A stretch of 64,000 nt of DNA from Streptomyces zingiberis. GTDB taxonomy: Bacteria > Actinomycetota > Actinomycetes > Streptomycetales > Streptomycetaceae. The stretch's first letter is position 1; every line of letters starts with the position of its first letter. Made by a program: the position numbers and the translations under genes. Below, piece by piece: positions 8,258 through 17,914 of this stretch. Location: contig NZ_JAATEN010000025.1 in NCBI RefSeq assembly GCF_012034935.1, positions 31,702 through 95,701 on the forward strand. Reading direction: 5' to 3'. The notes under the pieces were generated by a model. It was not told the DNA's origin, searched no databases, and saw nothing but the letters and a program-made list of their open reading frames with translations.

Positions 8258-8734
8258 CGACCCTGTGCGGCGGGGCCGAGCCCTCGCCCCCGGACGGGCC
8301 CTCCGCCCGGAGCCGTCACCCGGGCCGGTGGATACCGCCGCCCGGCCGGGGGCCCGGCCCCGCGGGGTTCCGGGAGCCGCACGAGCCGGCCGCGGCGCGC
8401 GGTCACGGCCGGCCGCGACCGGCCCGGGGGAGGGGCCGGGACCGGGGCCGGGTGCGCCGCGGGCGCTCCCCCCGGGCAGCCCCTGCCGCCCTTGCGGCCC
8501 GGCAGGCTCCCGAGACGTCCCACCTCCGGCCGGCGCCCCGCGGCCCGTCGCCCACCGGGCGCCCACGCGGCCGGGGTCCGCTCCGGCTCACCACCCCGCG
8601 CACCCGCCCCCTCGGGGTCCGGCTCCACCGGCGCCCCGGCAGGGCCGGTTTCGCCGCCGCCGGGCCGGTTACCCGTCGGCCGGACGGGGGCACGTGCGGA
8701 CGGGCGGGGCCGGGAGCAGGCGACGGGAGACACC
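8258..8734. other. Non-coding spacer
   Basis: About 480 bp between the P450 terminator and the next start. All frames are open but composed of Gly/Pro/Arg-rich shadow sequence. Apart from the expected promoter and GGGAGACACC region just before 8735, I see nothing. Confidence 0.5.
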
Positions 8735-9499
8735 ATGAGTGACGCGTCACGGGCCAGTCACGCCGCGGCCGGGCCCGGCCGCGGCAGCGGGGAGAAGGCC
8801 AGGCGTGCGGCCGCCGGGGAGGCCGGGCGGACGGCGGACGACCGGGCCACCACCCCCACCTCCCCGGGAGCCCCGGGGAAGGCCCGGCCCGCCGGTGCCG
8901 CCGCCTGGGAACGGGCCCGCGACGCCGCCGGTACTCTGCGCGCCCACCCCCGGAGCGAGGCCCGTGACCTGCTCCGCCGCGGGCCGGCCGCCCTCCGTGA
9001 CGGGATCGGCGGACTGGTGGGGAGGGCGGCCGGGGCTGGTCACCGCGCCGCAACGTCTCTCGGACGGCGGATCGCCACCGGCGACGGCCGCGGGGGCACC
9101 GGCGGAGCCGGGCCCGGTGACGCCCCGGCCACCGGCGAACTCCGTACCGCCGCCCAGCGGCGGCCCGGACTGCTGGCGGGAGCGGCGGCCTCGGCCGGGT
9201 TCGCGGCCGGTTCCGCCGCGGGGCTCGCCGCCGGACTCGCCGAGGCGGCCCGGGGAGCGCGGCGCCCCGCCACCGCACAGCCGGGCGCGGTGCTGGGCGC
9301 CGCGGCCGCGGCGGGCCTGGTGGCGCGACGGCTCGCACGGACCGCGGGCGTGGTGGGACACGGCGGCCCGGCGCCCGTCCCCGACAAGCCCGGCCCCGTC
9401 CCGACGTCACCGGGGGCCGGGCACCCCACCGGGCCGCCCGGGGAGTCCTCCCGCCCCTCGCACGCGCGCCCGTACGGGGACGGCGCGGGACCGCGGTAG
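8735..9499 (+). CDS. Hypothetical Ala/Gly-rich protein with a glycine-zipper segment
   Basis: A 254-aa protein I do not recognise. ATG 8735 follows GGGAGA. The N-terminal third is polar and Arg/Lys/Ala-rich. A central helical stretch (WERARDAAGTLRAHP, EARDLLRRGPAALRDGIGGLV) precedes a hydrophobic Ala/Gly-rich segment around residues 155-172 with small-xxx-small spacing (GLLAGAAASAGFAAGSAAGL), which could insert in or contact a membrane. The C-terminus is a Pro/Gly tail. It stands alone between a terminator and the kinase gene. Coding is supported by the start site and by a defined helical core; function unknown. Confidence 0.6.
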   Translation: MSDASRASHAAAGPGRGSGEKARRAAAGEAGRTADDRATTPTSPGAPGKARPAGAAAWERARDAAGTLRAHPRSEARDLLRRGPAALRDGIGGLVGRAAGAGHRAATSLGRRIATGDGRGGTGGAGPGDAPATGELRTAAQRRPGLLAGAAASAGFAAGSAAGLAAGLAEAARGARRPATAQPGAVLGAAAAAGLVARRLARTAGVVGHGGPAPVPDKPGPVPTSPGAGHPTGPPGESSRPSHARPYGDGAGPR

Positions 9500-9641
9500 C
9501 CCGTCCGCTCCGCGCGGGCCGGCCGTGGCCCTCGTGCCCGTGTCCCGAACCCGTCCGGTGCCGTGCACAGTTCACCCGCCGATCGGCATACTGGACTGCG
9601 CTCGGAGGCGGAGCGCAGGCATCGACGGGGGCGGCGAACGC

Positions 9642-11861
9642 GTGGAGGAACCGGAGACAGCTCAGGAGCCCGCGGAACCCGGGGTCCACACCCTGGTCGG
9701 CGGCCGGTACCGGCTGCTCGACCGGATCGGGCGCGGCGGCATGGGCGAGGTGTGGCGCGCCCTGGACGAGGCGCTCGGCCGCCAGGTCGCCGTCAAGTGC
9801 CTCCGGCCGCCCTCCCCGGGGCCCGACGAGAAGGCCGCCCGCGTGCTGCGCGAGCGCTTCCGGCGGGAGGCCCGGGTCGCCGCCTCCCTCCAGCACCGCG
9901 GCATCACCGTCGTCCACGACTTCGGTGAGGACCGCGGCACGCTCCACATCGTCATGGAACTGCTGGACGGCCGTCACCTCGGGCAGATCCTCCACGATCA
10001 CGGCGAACCGCTGCCCCTGCCCGACCTGGTGGACATCACCGGGCAGATCGCGGCGGCCCTCGCCTACACCCACCGGCAGGGCGTGGTCCACCGCGACCTC
10101 AAACCCGCCAATCTCGTGCGGCTCGCCGACGGCACCGTGAAGATCTGCGACTTCGGCATCGCCCGCCTCACCCACGGACTGGACCAGGGCACCCGGCTCA
10201 CCGGCGCGGGCGTCGCCATGGGCACCCCGCACTACATGCCGCCGGAACAGATCACCGGCGGCCCCGTGGACCACCGCGGCGACCTCTACTCCCTGGGCTG
10301 CGTGATCTACGAACTCGCCACCGGCAGGCCGCCGTTCGACCGGGACGACCCGTGGGCCGTCCTCGCCGGCCACCGGGAGACGCCGCCCCGGCCGCTGCGC
10401 GACCACCGCCCCGCGCTGTCCGGGCCGTTCGAGCAGCTGGTGCTCCACCTGCTGGCCAAGGACCCGGGGGACCGCCCGCGGGACGCCGCCGACCTGGGCG
10501 ACCGGCTCGCCGCCGTCCACCGCTCCCACCCGTCCGCGGTGTCCGCCCCGCGGACCGGGAAGCACGAGCCGCGGCTGCCGCCCTGGACCCGCTCCATGAC
10601 GGCCGGCTGGTCCGCGGGCGCCCTCACCCGCCCCGCGCCCTACGACGCCTCCGCCGGGCTCACCCGCCCCTGGGCCGGCGGCACCGGCACCTCCGGAGAC
10701 CTGTCACCCTCCGCCCGGCCGCGGCCCCGGGCCCTCGCCGCGTCGGCCCGGCGCCACGCGGCCGGTCTCCACCTCGCCCGGCTGGGCCGCTGGGCGGAGG
10801 CCGCCGCCGAGCACCGGACCGCCGCCGCCGAGCGTGAGCGGGCCCTCGGCCCCGGCCACCCCGAGACCCTCGCCAGCCGCTACGAGGCCGCCACCGCGCT
10901 CCTCCGCGCCGGTCTCGCCGCCGCGGCCCTGGAGGAGTTCCGCCAGGTCGCCGACGTCCGGCAGCGGGCCCTCGGCCCCGACCACCCGGCGACCCTCCTC
11001 GCCCGCCAGGAGCAGGCCCACGCCCTGACCCGCCTCGGCCGTCACGCCGAGGCCCACCAGCTCTACGCCGGTCTCCTCGTCATCCGCGAGCGCGCCGACG
11101 GTCCCGGGCACGCGGACACCCTGCGCTGCCGTCACCAGCTCGCCGTCACCCTCGGGCGCCTGGGGCGCGCCGCCGACGCCTTCCGCGTCGCGTCCGAGAC
11201 GGCCCACACCCGCGCCCGCACCCTGGGCCCCGAGCACCCGGACACCCTCGCCACCCGCTGTGAGGCCGCCCACGCCCTCGGGCAACTCGGCCGCTGGGCC
11301 GACGCGTTGCGCGCCTACCGGGAGATCGCCGACGCCCGCGCCCGGGTCCTCGGCCCGCTGCACGCCGACACCCTCGCCGCCCGCCACGAGACGGGCGCCG
11401 GCCTGCTGCGGCTGGGGCGCGGCGCCGAGGCGCTGGCGCACTTCCGCTCCCTGGTGTCGGACCGCGTCCGCGCCCGCGGCGCCGACGACCCGGGCACCCT
11501 GCGCGCCCGGCAGGGCGCCGTCACCGCCCTGGGACGGCTGGACCGCTGGGAGGAGGCGCTGGCGGAGGCGGAGGAGATCCGCGACCTGCGGGAGCGCGCC
11601 CTGGGCCCCGGCCACGCCGAGACCCTGGCCGCCCGCCGGGAGGTCGCCGTCTGCCTCGGCGCGCTCGGCCGCTGGGAGGAGGCCCGGGACGCGCACCGCG
11701 AGGTCACCCTGGACCGGGAGCGGACGCTCGGGCCCGCCCATCCGCTCACCCTGGCCAGCCGGGCGGACGAGGCGCACTGCCTGGAACGGCTCGGCCGCCC
11801 CGCGGAAGCCGCGGAGATCCACCGCCGGCTGGCCGGGTACCGCGCCGGCCCCGGGGACTGA
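9642..11861 (+). CDS. Serine/threonine protein kinase with C-terminal TPR repeats
   Basis: A 739-aa eukaryotic-type kinase. The catalytic domain (about residues 23-300) is complete: glycine loop GRGGMGEV at 30-37, ATP-anchoring Lys52 in VAVKCL, catalytic HRDLKPAN at 150-157, DFG at 170-172, and the APE-equivalent MPPEQ. There is no transmembrane helix or PASTA region. After a Pro-rich linker, residues ~370-739 are tandem ~42-residue TPR units with a recurring LGP-x-HP-x-TL motif, so the kinase is soluble and probably docks on protein partners. The start chosen is GTG 9642; the site before it is weak. It is monocistronic. Such kinase-TPR proteins are known in actinomycetes, but target and signal cannot be inferred. 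Confidence 0.92.
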   Translation: MEEPETAQEPAEPGVHTLVGGRYRLLDRIGRGGMGEVWRALDEALGRQVAVKCLRPPSPGPDEKAARVLRERFRREARVAASLQHRGITVVHDFGEDRGTLHIVMELLDGRHLGQILHDHGEPLPLPDLVDITGQIAAALAYTHRQGVVHRDLKPANLVRLADGTVKICDFGIARLTHGLDQGTRLTGAGVAMGTPHYMPPEQITGGPVDHRGDLYSLGCVIYELATGRPPFDRDDPWAVLAGHRETPPRPLRDHRPALSGPFEQLVLHLLAKDPGDRPRDAADLGDRLAAVHRSHPSAVSAPRTGKHEPRLPPWTRSMTAGWSAGALTRPAPYDASAGLTRPWAGGTGTSGDLSPSARPRPRALAASARRHAAGLHLARLGRWAEAAAEHRTAAAERERALGPGHPETLASRYEAATALLRAGLAAAALEEFRQVADVRQRALGPDHPATLLARQEQAHALTRLGRHAEAHQLYAGLLVIRERADGPGHADTLRCRHQLAVTLGRLGRAADAFRVASETAHTRARTLGPEHPDTLATRCEAAHALGQLGRWADALRAYREIADARARVLGPLHADTLAARHETGAGLLRLGRGAEALAHFRSLVSDRVRARGADDPGTLRARQGAVTALGRLDRWEEALAEAEEIRDLRERALGPGHAETLAARREVAVCLGALGRWEEARDAHREVTLDRERTLGPAHPLTLASRADEAHCLERLGRPAEAAEIHRRLAGYRAGPGD

Positions 11862-12266
11862 CGGGACCCCGGTACGGCGGACCGCCCCCGGGCGCGGTGG
11901 TTCCGCGCGGCCGGCCCCACGGAACCGCCCCGCCCCGGAGGGCCCCGCCTTGGACAGCCACGGTCCGCCGTCCCGGCGCCACCTCCCGGCCGTTCCGGAC
12001 GGGGGAGCGGGGAACGCCCGCCTCCGGCCGGCACGGCCCCTCGCGGCGGGGCCGGCCGGACAGGCGCCGTTCCGGCCCGGCCTCGGGTGGCACTCGCTCC
12101 GGAACGGAGGACCCGGCGCCGTGGGGCGGGAAGTAAGGGCTGACGGCAGGGGTGAGCCCGGCGCAACGCGACGGTCCGCCACCCCGCCGGGGAGCCGGAA
12201 TCCGGGCCCCGGCCGGTGCGGAACGGCCGCTACCGGGCGCCCGGTGGACGTGATAGCAAGATCTCC
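11862..12266. other. Non-coding spacer
   Basis: About 400 bp between the kinase and the flavoprotein gene. It holds only GC-rich shadow frames. The promoter of the downstream gene must lie here, but I cannot place it with confidence. Confidence 0.5.
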
Positions 12267-14039
12267 ATGCGCACCCTCTCCGATGACTCCGGCGGCGTCC
12301 GGGGGACGGCCGCCTCCGCGCCCCCCTCCTCCCGCGCCTCCCGGGCCGGCGAGGGGGCCGGTGAGCGGCCGGGCGCCCAGGAGGGCACCGCCGGTTCCGG
12401 CGGCACTCACGACAGGCACGACAGGCACGACAGGCACGACAGGCATGACAGGCACGACAGGCATGACGTCGTGGTGGTCGGCGGCGGTCACAACGGGCTG
12501 GTCGCCGCCGCCTACCTGGCGCGGGCCGGCCGCCGCGTCCTGCTGCTGGAACGGCTGGGGACGGTCGGCGGCGCGGCCGTCTCCACCCGGCCCTTCACCG
12601 GCGCCGACGCCCGGCTGTCGCGCTACTCCTATCTCGTCAGTCTGCTGCCGCGGAAGATCGTCCGGGATCTGGGGCTGCGCTTCACGGTCCGCCGCCGTTC
12701 GGTCTCCTCGTACACGCCCGCCGTGCGGGGCGGCCGGCCCACCGGGCTGCTCGTCGGCGGCGGGGAGGCCCGCACCCGGGAATCCTTCGCCCGGCTCACC
12801 GGCTCCGACCGCGAGTTCGAGGCCTGGGGACGGTTCCAGGAGATGACGGGACGCCTGGCCGAGCGGGTCTTCCCCACCCTCACCGAACCGCTGCCCACCC
12901 GTGGCGAACTGCGGGCCCGCGTGGACGACGCCACCGCCTGGCGGGCCGTCTTCGAGGAACCGCTGGGCGTCACCATCGAGGAGACCTTCCACGACGACCT
13001 GGTGCGCGGGGTGGTCCTCACCGACGGTCTCATCGGCACCTTCGCCGACGCCCACGACTCCGGCCTGCTCCAGAACCGCTGCTTCCTCTACCACGTGGTC
13101 GGGGGCGGCACCGGCGACTGGAACGTCCCCGTCGGCGGCATGGGCGCCCTCACCTCGGCGCTCGCGGACGCGGCCCGCGCCGCCGGAGCCGAGATCCGCA
13201 CCGGCCACACCGTGACCGGGCTGGAGACGGACGGCACCCACGCCGCGGTCACCTACCACCACGCGGGCGGGACGGGCACGGCCGAGGCCCGGCACGTCCT
13301 CGTCGGGGCGGCGCCCGAGGTGCTCGCCGGGCTGCTCGGGGAGGAACCACCCCCGCCGGAGCGCGCCGAAGGGTCCCAGCTCAAGGTCAACATGCTGCTG
13401 CGGCGGCTGCCCCGGCTGCGGGATCCGGAGGCCGACCCGCGCGAGGCGTTCGCCGGCACCTTCCACATCGCCGAGGGCTACGGGCAGCTCGCCGACGCCT
13501 ACCGGCAGGCCGCGGCGGGCCGGCTCCCCGACGCGCCGCCCAGCGAGATCTACTGCCACACCCTCACCGACCCCTCGATCCTCGGACCGGAGCTCGCGGA
13601 GAGCGGCCACCACACCCTCACCCTCTTCGGGCTGCACACCCCGGCCCGCCTCTTCGAACGAGCCCCCGAGGGCGGGGCCCCGTCCCCGTCCGGTCCGTCC
13701 GGCCCCGGCGCCGTCCGGGACCGGCTGCTGCGCGCGACCCTGGAGCAGCTTGACGCCCATCTGGCCGAGCCCCTCGCGGACTGCCTGGCGACGGACGCGG
13801 AGGGCCGGCCGTGCCTGGAGGCGAAGTCCCCGCTCGACCTCGACCGCGAACTCGGCCTGCCCCGGGGCCACATCTTCCACCGCGACCTGGCGTTCCCGTA
13901 CGCGACGGAGACCACCGGCCGCTGGGGCGTGGAGACGCGCCACGCCAACGTGCTGCTGTGCGGCGCGGGCGCCGTCCGCGGCGGCGGGGTGAGCGGTATC
14001 CCGGGCCACAACGCGGCGATGGCGGTCCTCGGCCGCTGA
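12267..14039 (+). CDS. FAD-dependent NAD(P)-binding oxidoreductase, phytoene-desaturase-like
   Basis: A protein of up to 590 aa. After an unstructured N-terminal ~66 residues comes the Rossmann motif DVVVVGGGHNGLVAAAYLARAG with LLLERLGTVGGAA, the dinucleotide-binding signature of CrtI-like amine-oxidase-fold enzymes. The C-terminus has the second FAD motif ending NVLLCGAGAVRGGGVSGIPGHNAA. Family members desaturate or isomerise carotenoid-like lipids, but this branch is often unassigned and no carotenoid genes are near. The N-terminal extension contains (His-Asp-Arg)6 encoded by a 9-bp satellite. The true start could be inside or after the repeat, because the ribosome-binding site at 12267 is poor. 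Confidence 0.85.
   Translation: MRTLSDDSGGVRGTAASAPPSSRASRAGEGAGERPGAQEGTAGSGGTHDRHDRHDRHDRHDRHDRHDVVVVGGGHNGLVAAAYLARAGRRVLLLERLGTVGGAAVSTRPFTGADARLSRYSYLVSLLPRKIVRDLGLRFTVRRRSVSSYTPAVRGGRPTGLLVGGGEARTRESFARLTGSDREFEAWGRFQEMTGRLAERVFPTLTEPLPTRGELRARVDDATAWRAVFEEPLGVTIEETFHDDLVRGVVLTDGLIGTFADAHDSGLLQNRCFLYHVVGGGTGDWNVPVGGMGALTSALADAARAAGAEIRTGHTVTGLETDGTHAAVTYHHAGGTGTAEARHVLVGAAPEVLAGLLGEEPPPPERAEGSQLKVNMLLRRLPRLRDPEADPREAFAGTFHIAEGYGQLADAYRQAAAGRLPDAPPSEIYCHTLTDPSILGPELAESGHHTLTLFGLHTPARLFERAPEGGAPSPSGPSGPGAVRDRLLRATLEQLDAHLAEPLADCLATDAEGRPCLEAKSPLDLDRELGLPRGHIFHRDLAFPYATETTGRWGVETRHANVLLCGAGAVRGGGVSGIPGHNAAMAVLGR
12408..12467 (+). repeat. 9-bp tandem repeat (CACGACAGG) encoding His-Asp-Arg
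   Basis: Six full copies and a partial one of CACGACAGG, with two CAT-for-CAC variants, sit in frame immediately before the FAD-binding motif. Since the unit is a multiple of three, gain or loss of copies changes the length of the polar leader without shifting the frame. Confidence 0.95.
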
Positions 14040-14624
14040 CCCGCCGAACCGGCCCCGCCCGCCGAGCCTGCTTCCGCCCGTCGCGCGCCCGCCCTCCGTC
14101 CGTGGCGCCGCCTCTCCGGTCCGTCCGCCGTCCCTCCGTTCGGAGGTGGGGCGGACGGCGTGCGGCCCCGCCGGGTTGGCCGGGTCACGGGTGTCCGTAC
14201 GCGTCCCGAGGCACGCCGGGCGACCGGGGAGCACGGCACAGCCGACCGGGCGGCAGCCGTGCTCCCGTGCGCCGTCGACGCCCCGTGGCGGCCGGGACCG
14301 GGATGTGCCGGATCCGCCCGGGAACGGCACGTCGCACGTCGCCCGCCCCTTCCGGCGCTCCCGGCCCGGCCGCGGCACCGGTGGACCGCCGCGCCGCTCC
14401 CCACCCGTCCGGGATCGTCCCGCCGGAAAGCGCGCCCCGTCCCGCGCGCCACCTCCGCACGGGCGCGCGGGGGGTACACGGTTGAAGGGGGCGGGGCCGT
14501 CCGTGCACCCCTCTGTGTGCGTGAACCCCCTATGGGCACTGCCGCCCGCGATGTCACGCCTCTTCACTGATAGTCACACCACGACGGCGGGGTCCCGCTC
14601 CGCCGGTGACCGAAGGGCAGGGCG
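14040..14624. other. Non-coding spacer with a probable terminator hairpin at 14123-14156
   Basis: GTCCGCC at 14123-14129 pairs with GGCGGAC at 14150-14156, with inner CCTCC/GGAGG pairing, giving an imperfect hairpin about 85 bp after the flavoprotein stop. The rest contains no convincing gene. The promoter for the ATPase gene at 14625 is expected near 14540-14600, where the sequence becomes less GC-rich (TTCACTGATAGTCACACC). Confidence 0.45.
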
Positions 14625-15173
14625 ATGAACTCGCGCAAGTTACGGGGCACGCCGACGCGGATGCCGGCGCACCCCTCTCTCCCGGAGCCCGGGGGCTCCC
14701 CGGGGGACGAAGGCCGCGCGGCCGAGAGATGCCGCCGGATCACGCTCGACGCGGGGGCCCCGTCCTCGGTCGGCACGGCCCGCCGGGCGGTCGCGGACGC
14801 CCTGCGGGAGTGGGGCCTGTCGCCCCTCGCCGAGGATGTGACGCTCTGCGTGTCGGAACTGGTCAGCAACGCCGTCGAGCACACGGCCCCGCGCGGCCGG
14901 ACCGGCCGGGGGGCGGTCGCGGTCGCGCTGCGCGCCTGGCCCACGTGGCTGTTCCTGGAGGTCTCCGACGAGGACCCCCGGCCGCCCTCGCCCGCCACCG
15001 GCGTGGCCCTCGCCCATGACCTCTCCGCCGAACTGCCGGACTCCCCGCTGGCCGACCGCGGGCGCGGCCTGTTCATCGTCACCTGTCTCGCCGATGCGAC
15101 GTGGTGGGCCCGGCGGGCCGAGGGCGGCAAGAGCGTGTTCTGCCGCTTCGACCTGGCCCGGGCGGCGGCGTGA
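14625..15173 (+). CDS. RsbW/SpoIIAB-type ATP-binding regulatory protein
   Basis: A 182-aa HATPase_c_2 protein of the anti-sigma-factor/serine-kinase group that is greatly expanded in Streptomyces. The fold is visible from about residue 45: AVADALREWGLSP, the N-box VTLCVSELVSNAVEHT (Glu and Asn for Mg-ATP), FLEVSDEDPRPP as the G1 box, and RGRGLFIVTCLADATWW as the G2 region. Such proteins phosphorylate anti-anti-sigma factors or sequester sigma factors. No partner anti-anti-sigma or PP2C gene is adjacent; the nearest PP2C protein in the window is at 31 kb. Residues 1-40 are polar and probably disordered. Confidence 0.88.
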   Translation: MNSRKLRGTPTRMPAHPSLPEPGGSPGDEGRAAERCRRITLDAGAPSSVGTARRAVADALREWGLSPLAEDVTLCVSELVSNAVEHTAPRGRTGRGAVAVALRAWPTWLFLEVSDEDPRPPSPATGVALAHDLSAELPDSPLADRGRGLFIVTCLADATWWARRAEGGKSVFCRFDLARAAA

Positions 15174-15286
15174 ACGACCGCCGCCCGCCCGCCGGCGAGG
15201 GCGCGCCGGGTCCCGCACGGTCCCGGCCGCCGCGGCGGCCACGCGCGTGGTGACGCGCCGCCGCGGGCCCCCGCCCGCCGCGGAGA

Positions 15287-17137
15287 TCAGTCCACCGACC
15301 GGACCCAGCCCTCCGCCTCGACCCGGGCGGCGTCCGCGCGCCGGGAGTCGTCGAAGACGGTGCGCGGTCCGTCCGTGACCCGGATGCGGCCGACGTACAC
15401 CCCACGGCCGACGTACCGTTCGTCCGTCACGCACCGCCAGCGCAGCCGCACCGGGGTGCCGTGCCCGTGCGGCAGGGTGGCCCGCGCCACGTGCCAGACC
15501 CGCCCCGACCAGCCGCCCACCGTGCCCTCCGGATGGTCCCGGGGCCCGTCGTCCCCGGGGCCCTCGGTGGTGAACGGCACCGGCCGCCAGCTCGCGCCGC
15601 CGTCCGTGGACGCCTCAACGGTGAGCTGGTCGAAGCCGGGCTCGGTGTCCCACCACAGGGAGAACGACAGCAGCGGCGCGGAGCCGGTGAGCGTCACCCC
15701 GGGGAGCGCCAGGGTGGTCGTCGCGGCGTTCTCCATGCCGGTGAACCAGGCGGTACGGCCACCGGGCGGGCGCACCGGCACGGCCCGCGCGAGCCGGGTG
15801 GCCGCCGCGACCCGGGGCGCGCTCCCGGACCGCCAGGTCCGCACCGGGTGGACGGAGTTGGAGAGCAGGACCAGGAAGGAGTCGGAGACGGGGTCGAGCA
15901 CCAGGGAGGTGCCGGTGAAACCGGTGTGCCCCGCGCTGCGCGGCGTGGCCATCGCCCCCATGTACCAGTGCTGGTAGAGCTCGAAGCCCAGGCCGTGCGC
16001 GTCACCGGGGAAGTCCGTGGTGTAGTCGGTGAACATCAGGTCGACCGACGCGGGGGAGAGGATGCGGGCCGCGCCGTACGCGCCCCCGTTCAGCAGGGTG
16101 CGGCCCAGCACCGCCAGGTCCCAGGCGCAGGAGAACACGCCCGCGTGCCCGGCCACGCCACCGAGCGACCAGGCGTTCTCGTCGTGCACCTCGCCCCGCA
16201 CCAGGCCCCGGTCCAGGCCGCTCCACGGCGGCCGGGCGTCCTCCGTGGCGGCGATCCGGGGGAGCCAGGAGCGCGGCGGGTTGTAGCGGGTGCGGCGCAG
16301 CCCCAGCGGGCCGGTGACGTCCCGGCGGAGCAGGGCGTCCAGCGGCCGGCCGGTGACCTCCTCCAGGACGAGCTGGAGGGAGATCAGATTGAGGTCGGAG
16401 TAGGCGTACGCGGTGCCCGCGGGCGTGACCAGCTCCTCCTCCCACAGCCGCCGCAGTTTGCCCTCCCGGGTGGGCTCCTCGTAGAGGGGGATCCACGGAC
16501 GGAAACCGGAGGTGTGCGTGAGGAGCTGGCGTATCGTCACCGCGCCCTTGCCGCCGCCCGCGAACCGCGGCAGATAGGAGGCGACGGGGGCCTCCAGCTC
16601 CAGCGCGCCGAGCTCCATCTGCCGCACCGCCAGGATGGAGGTGAACAGCTTGGAGACGGACGCCAGGTCGAAGACGGTCCCGGCGGTCATCGGGATCCGT
16701 TCCTCGGGCGGGAGTTCGATCCCGGTGTCCGTCTCCTCGTCGTAGGCCGCATAGCGCAGCGCGTACCCGATGGGCTCGTGCAGCGCGACCGTCCCGCCGC
16801 GCCCCGCCAGCACCACGGCACCCGCGTACCAGGGGTGTTCGGGGGAGGGGCCCAGGAACGAGCGGGCGTCCTCCATCAGCCGGTCCAGATGCGGCGGCAG
16901 GAGCCCCGCGCGGCGCGCCGGGCCCCGGCGCAGCACCGTCGTCCGCCCGGCCCCTGCCCCGTCCGGCTCCCGCGCGGCCGCCCCGGCCGGCGCCGAGGCG
17001 AGGACGAGGGCCCCGCCGAGCGCCAGCGCGCCGCCCGCGAACCCGCGCCGGGAGACCTGCGTCGCCCGGGGATCCCCGGGGCCCGGGGAGGGGTGAGCGC
17101 GCCCCTCACCGTCCGTCATCTCTCCCCCGTCCGTCAT
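15287..17137 (-). CDS. Tat-exported serine beta-lactamase/esterase-family hydrolase
   Basis: A 616-aa exported enzyme of the class C beta-lactamase/DD-peptidase fold. Residues 29-33 (SRRGFAGG region) plus the following hydrophobic stretch are a twin-arginine signal ending ASAPAGAAA. The nucleophile motif is SVSK (Ser160-Lys163), followed by the Tyr motif in YAYSDLN and an HTGFTG third motif in place of KTG. QLLTHTSGF is typical of the serine-hydrolase branch. About residues 440-616 form an extra beta-rich C-terminal domain. The usual YxN is YSD here, so it is more likely an esterase or peptidase than a penicillinase. The start follows AGGAGG. Confidence 0.88.
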   Translation of the reverse strand: MTDGGEMTDGEGRAHPSPGPGDPRATQVSRRGFAGGALALGGALVLASAPAGAAAREPDGAGAGRTTVLRRGPARRAGLLPPHLDRLMEDARSFLGPSPEHPWYAGAVVLAGRGGTVALHEPIGYALRYAAYDEETDTGIELPPEERIPMTAGTVFDLASVSKLFTSILAVRQMELGALELEAPVASYLPRFAGGGKGAVTIRQLLTHTSGFRPWIPLYEEPTREGKLRRLWEEELVTPAGTAYAYSDLNLISLQLVLEEVTGRPLDALLRRDVTGPLGLRRTRYNPPRSWLPRIAATEDARPPWSGLDRGLVRGEVHDENAWSLGGVAGHAGVFSCAWDLAVLGRTLLNGGAYGAARILSPASVDLMFTDYTTDFPGDAHGLGFELYQHWYMGAMATPRSAGHTGFTGTSLVLDPVSDSFLVLLSNSVHPVRTWRSGSAPRVAAATRLARAVPVRPPGGRTAWFTGMENAATTTLALPGVTLTGSAPLLSFSLWWDTEPGFDQLTVEASTDGGASWRPVPFTTEGPGDDGPRDHPEGTVGGWSGRVWHVARATLPHGHGTPVRLRWRCVTDERYVGRGVYVGRIRVTDGPRTVFDDSRRADAARVEAEGWVRSVD

Positions 17138-17383
17138 GCCGCCGCCTCCTGAAGGAAAGGTCCGGACGTGCGCTCGACAGCTGAAACTTTCTTCCCGTCA
17201 TCCTGGCACTGTCAAGCCTCGTGGCGCGCGGCGGCCGCGTTCCCGGCGGCCGCGTTCCCGGCAGCGGCGTGCGACGGCGCGGGGCGCCCTGCGCGTGTGC
17301 GCCCCCTCACCCGCATACTGGCGGTACGGTGCCGCCGGAACCGGGGCGCCGCCGTCACCGACACCGGAAAGAGGGGGCACGGC

Positions 17384-17914
17384 ATGCCGCAACCCGAGGG
17401 CGCGGAACTCGAAGCGATCCGGGCACGCCGCGAGGAGCTGCGGAAGCGCTGGCTGCGCCCGGTGGGGGAGCGCCCGGCGACCACCGTCCGGGGCGTCCAC
17501 CACGTGGCCTTCATCTGCCGCGACGTCGAGGAGACCATCCGTTTCCACCAGGAACTGCTGGGCTTCCCGCTGGTCGAGATCGTGGAGAACCGCGACTACC
17601 GCGGGTCCACCCACTTCTTCTTCGACATCGGCAACGGAAATCTGCTGGGCTTCTTCGACTTCCCCGGCCACGACCACCCGCCCGCCGCCGAGACCCTCGG
17701 CGGTGTGCAGCACCTGGCCCTCTCCGTCGGAGACGAGCAGTTCACCGCCGCCCGCGAGGCCCTCGACCGGGAGGGCGTGGAGTACCTCGGCCCCGACCGC
17801 GGCGTCGAGGAGAGCCTGTACTTCCGGGATCCCAACGGGGTGCCCGTCGAGCTCTACCGCGAACGCCTCGGCGTGTTCGACGGCAATCCGCTCACGGGCC
17901 CCGGCGCCGGCTGA
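17384..17914 (+). CDS. VOC-family (glyoxalase/dioxygenase fold) protein
   Basis: A 176-aa vicinal-oxygen-chelate protein; ATG follows GAGGGGGC. After a charged helix (residues 6-25) come two beta-alpha-beta-beta-beta modules: GVHHVAFICRDVEETIRFHQELLGFPLVEI and GVQHLALSVGDEQF, ending SLYFRDPNGVPVELY. Metal-ligand candidates are His in VHHVAF, His in VQHLAL and Glu in VELY, the three expected positions of an active metal-dependent VOC enzyme. The long N-terminal helix is found in several unassigned actinobacterial VOC proteins. Substrate unknown; no operon partners. Confidence 0.88.
   Translation: MPQPEGAELEAIRARREELRKRWLRPVGERPATTVRGVHHVAFICRDVEETIRFHQELLGFPLVEIVENRDYRGSTHFFFDIGNGNLLGFFDFPGHDHPPAAETLGGVQHLALSVGDEQFTAAREALDREGVEYLGPDRGVEESLYFRDPNGVPVELYRERLGVFDGNPLTGPGAG

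Noticed and set aside
12408..12467. Possible CRISPR-like array
   Set aside because: The 9-bp units are contiguous, lack spacers and lie inside a coding frame; a simple satellite.
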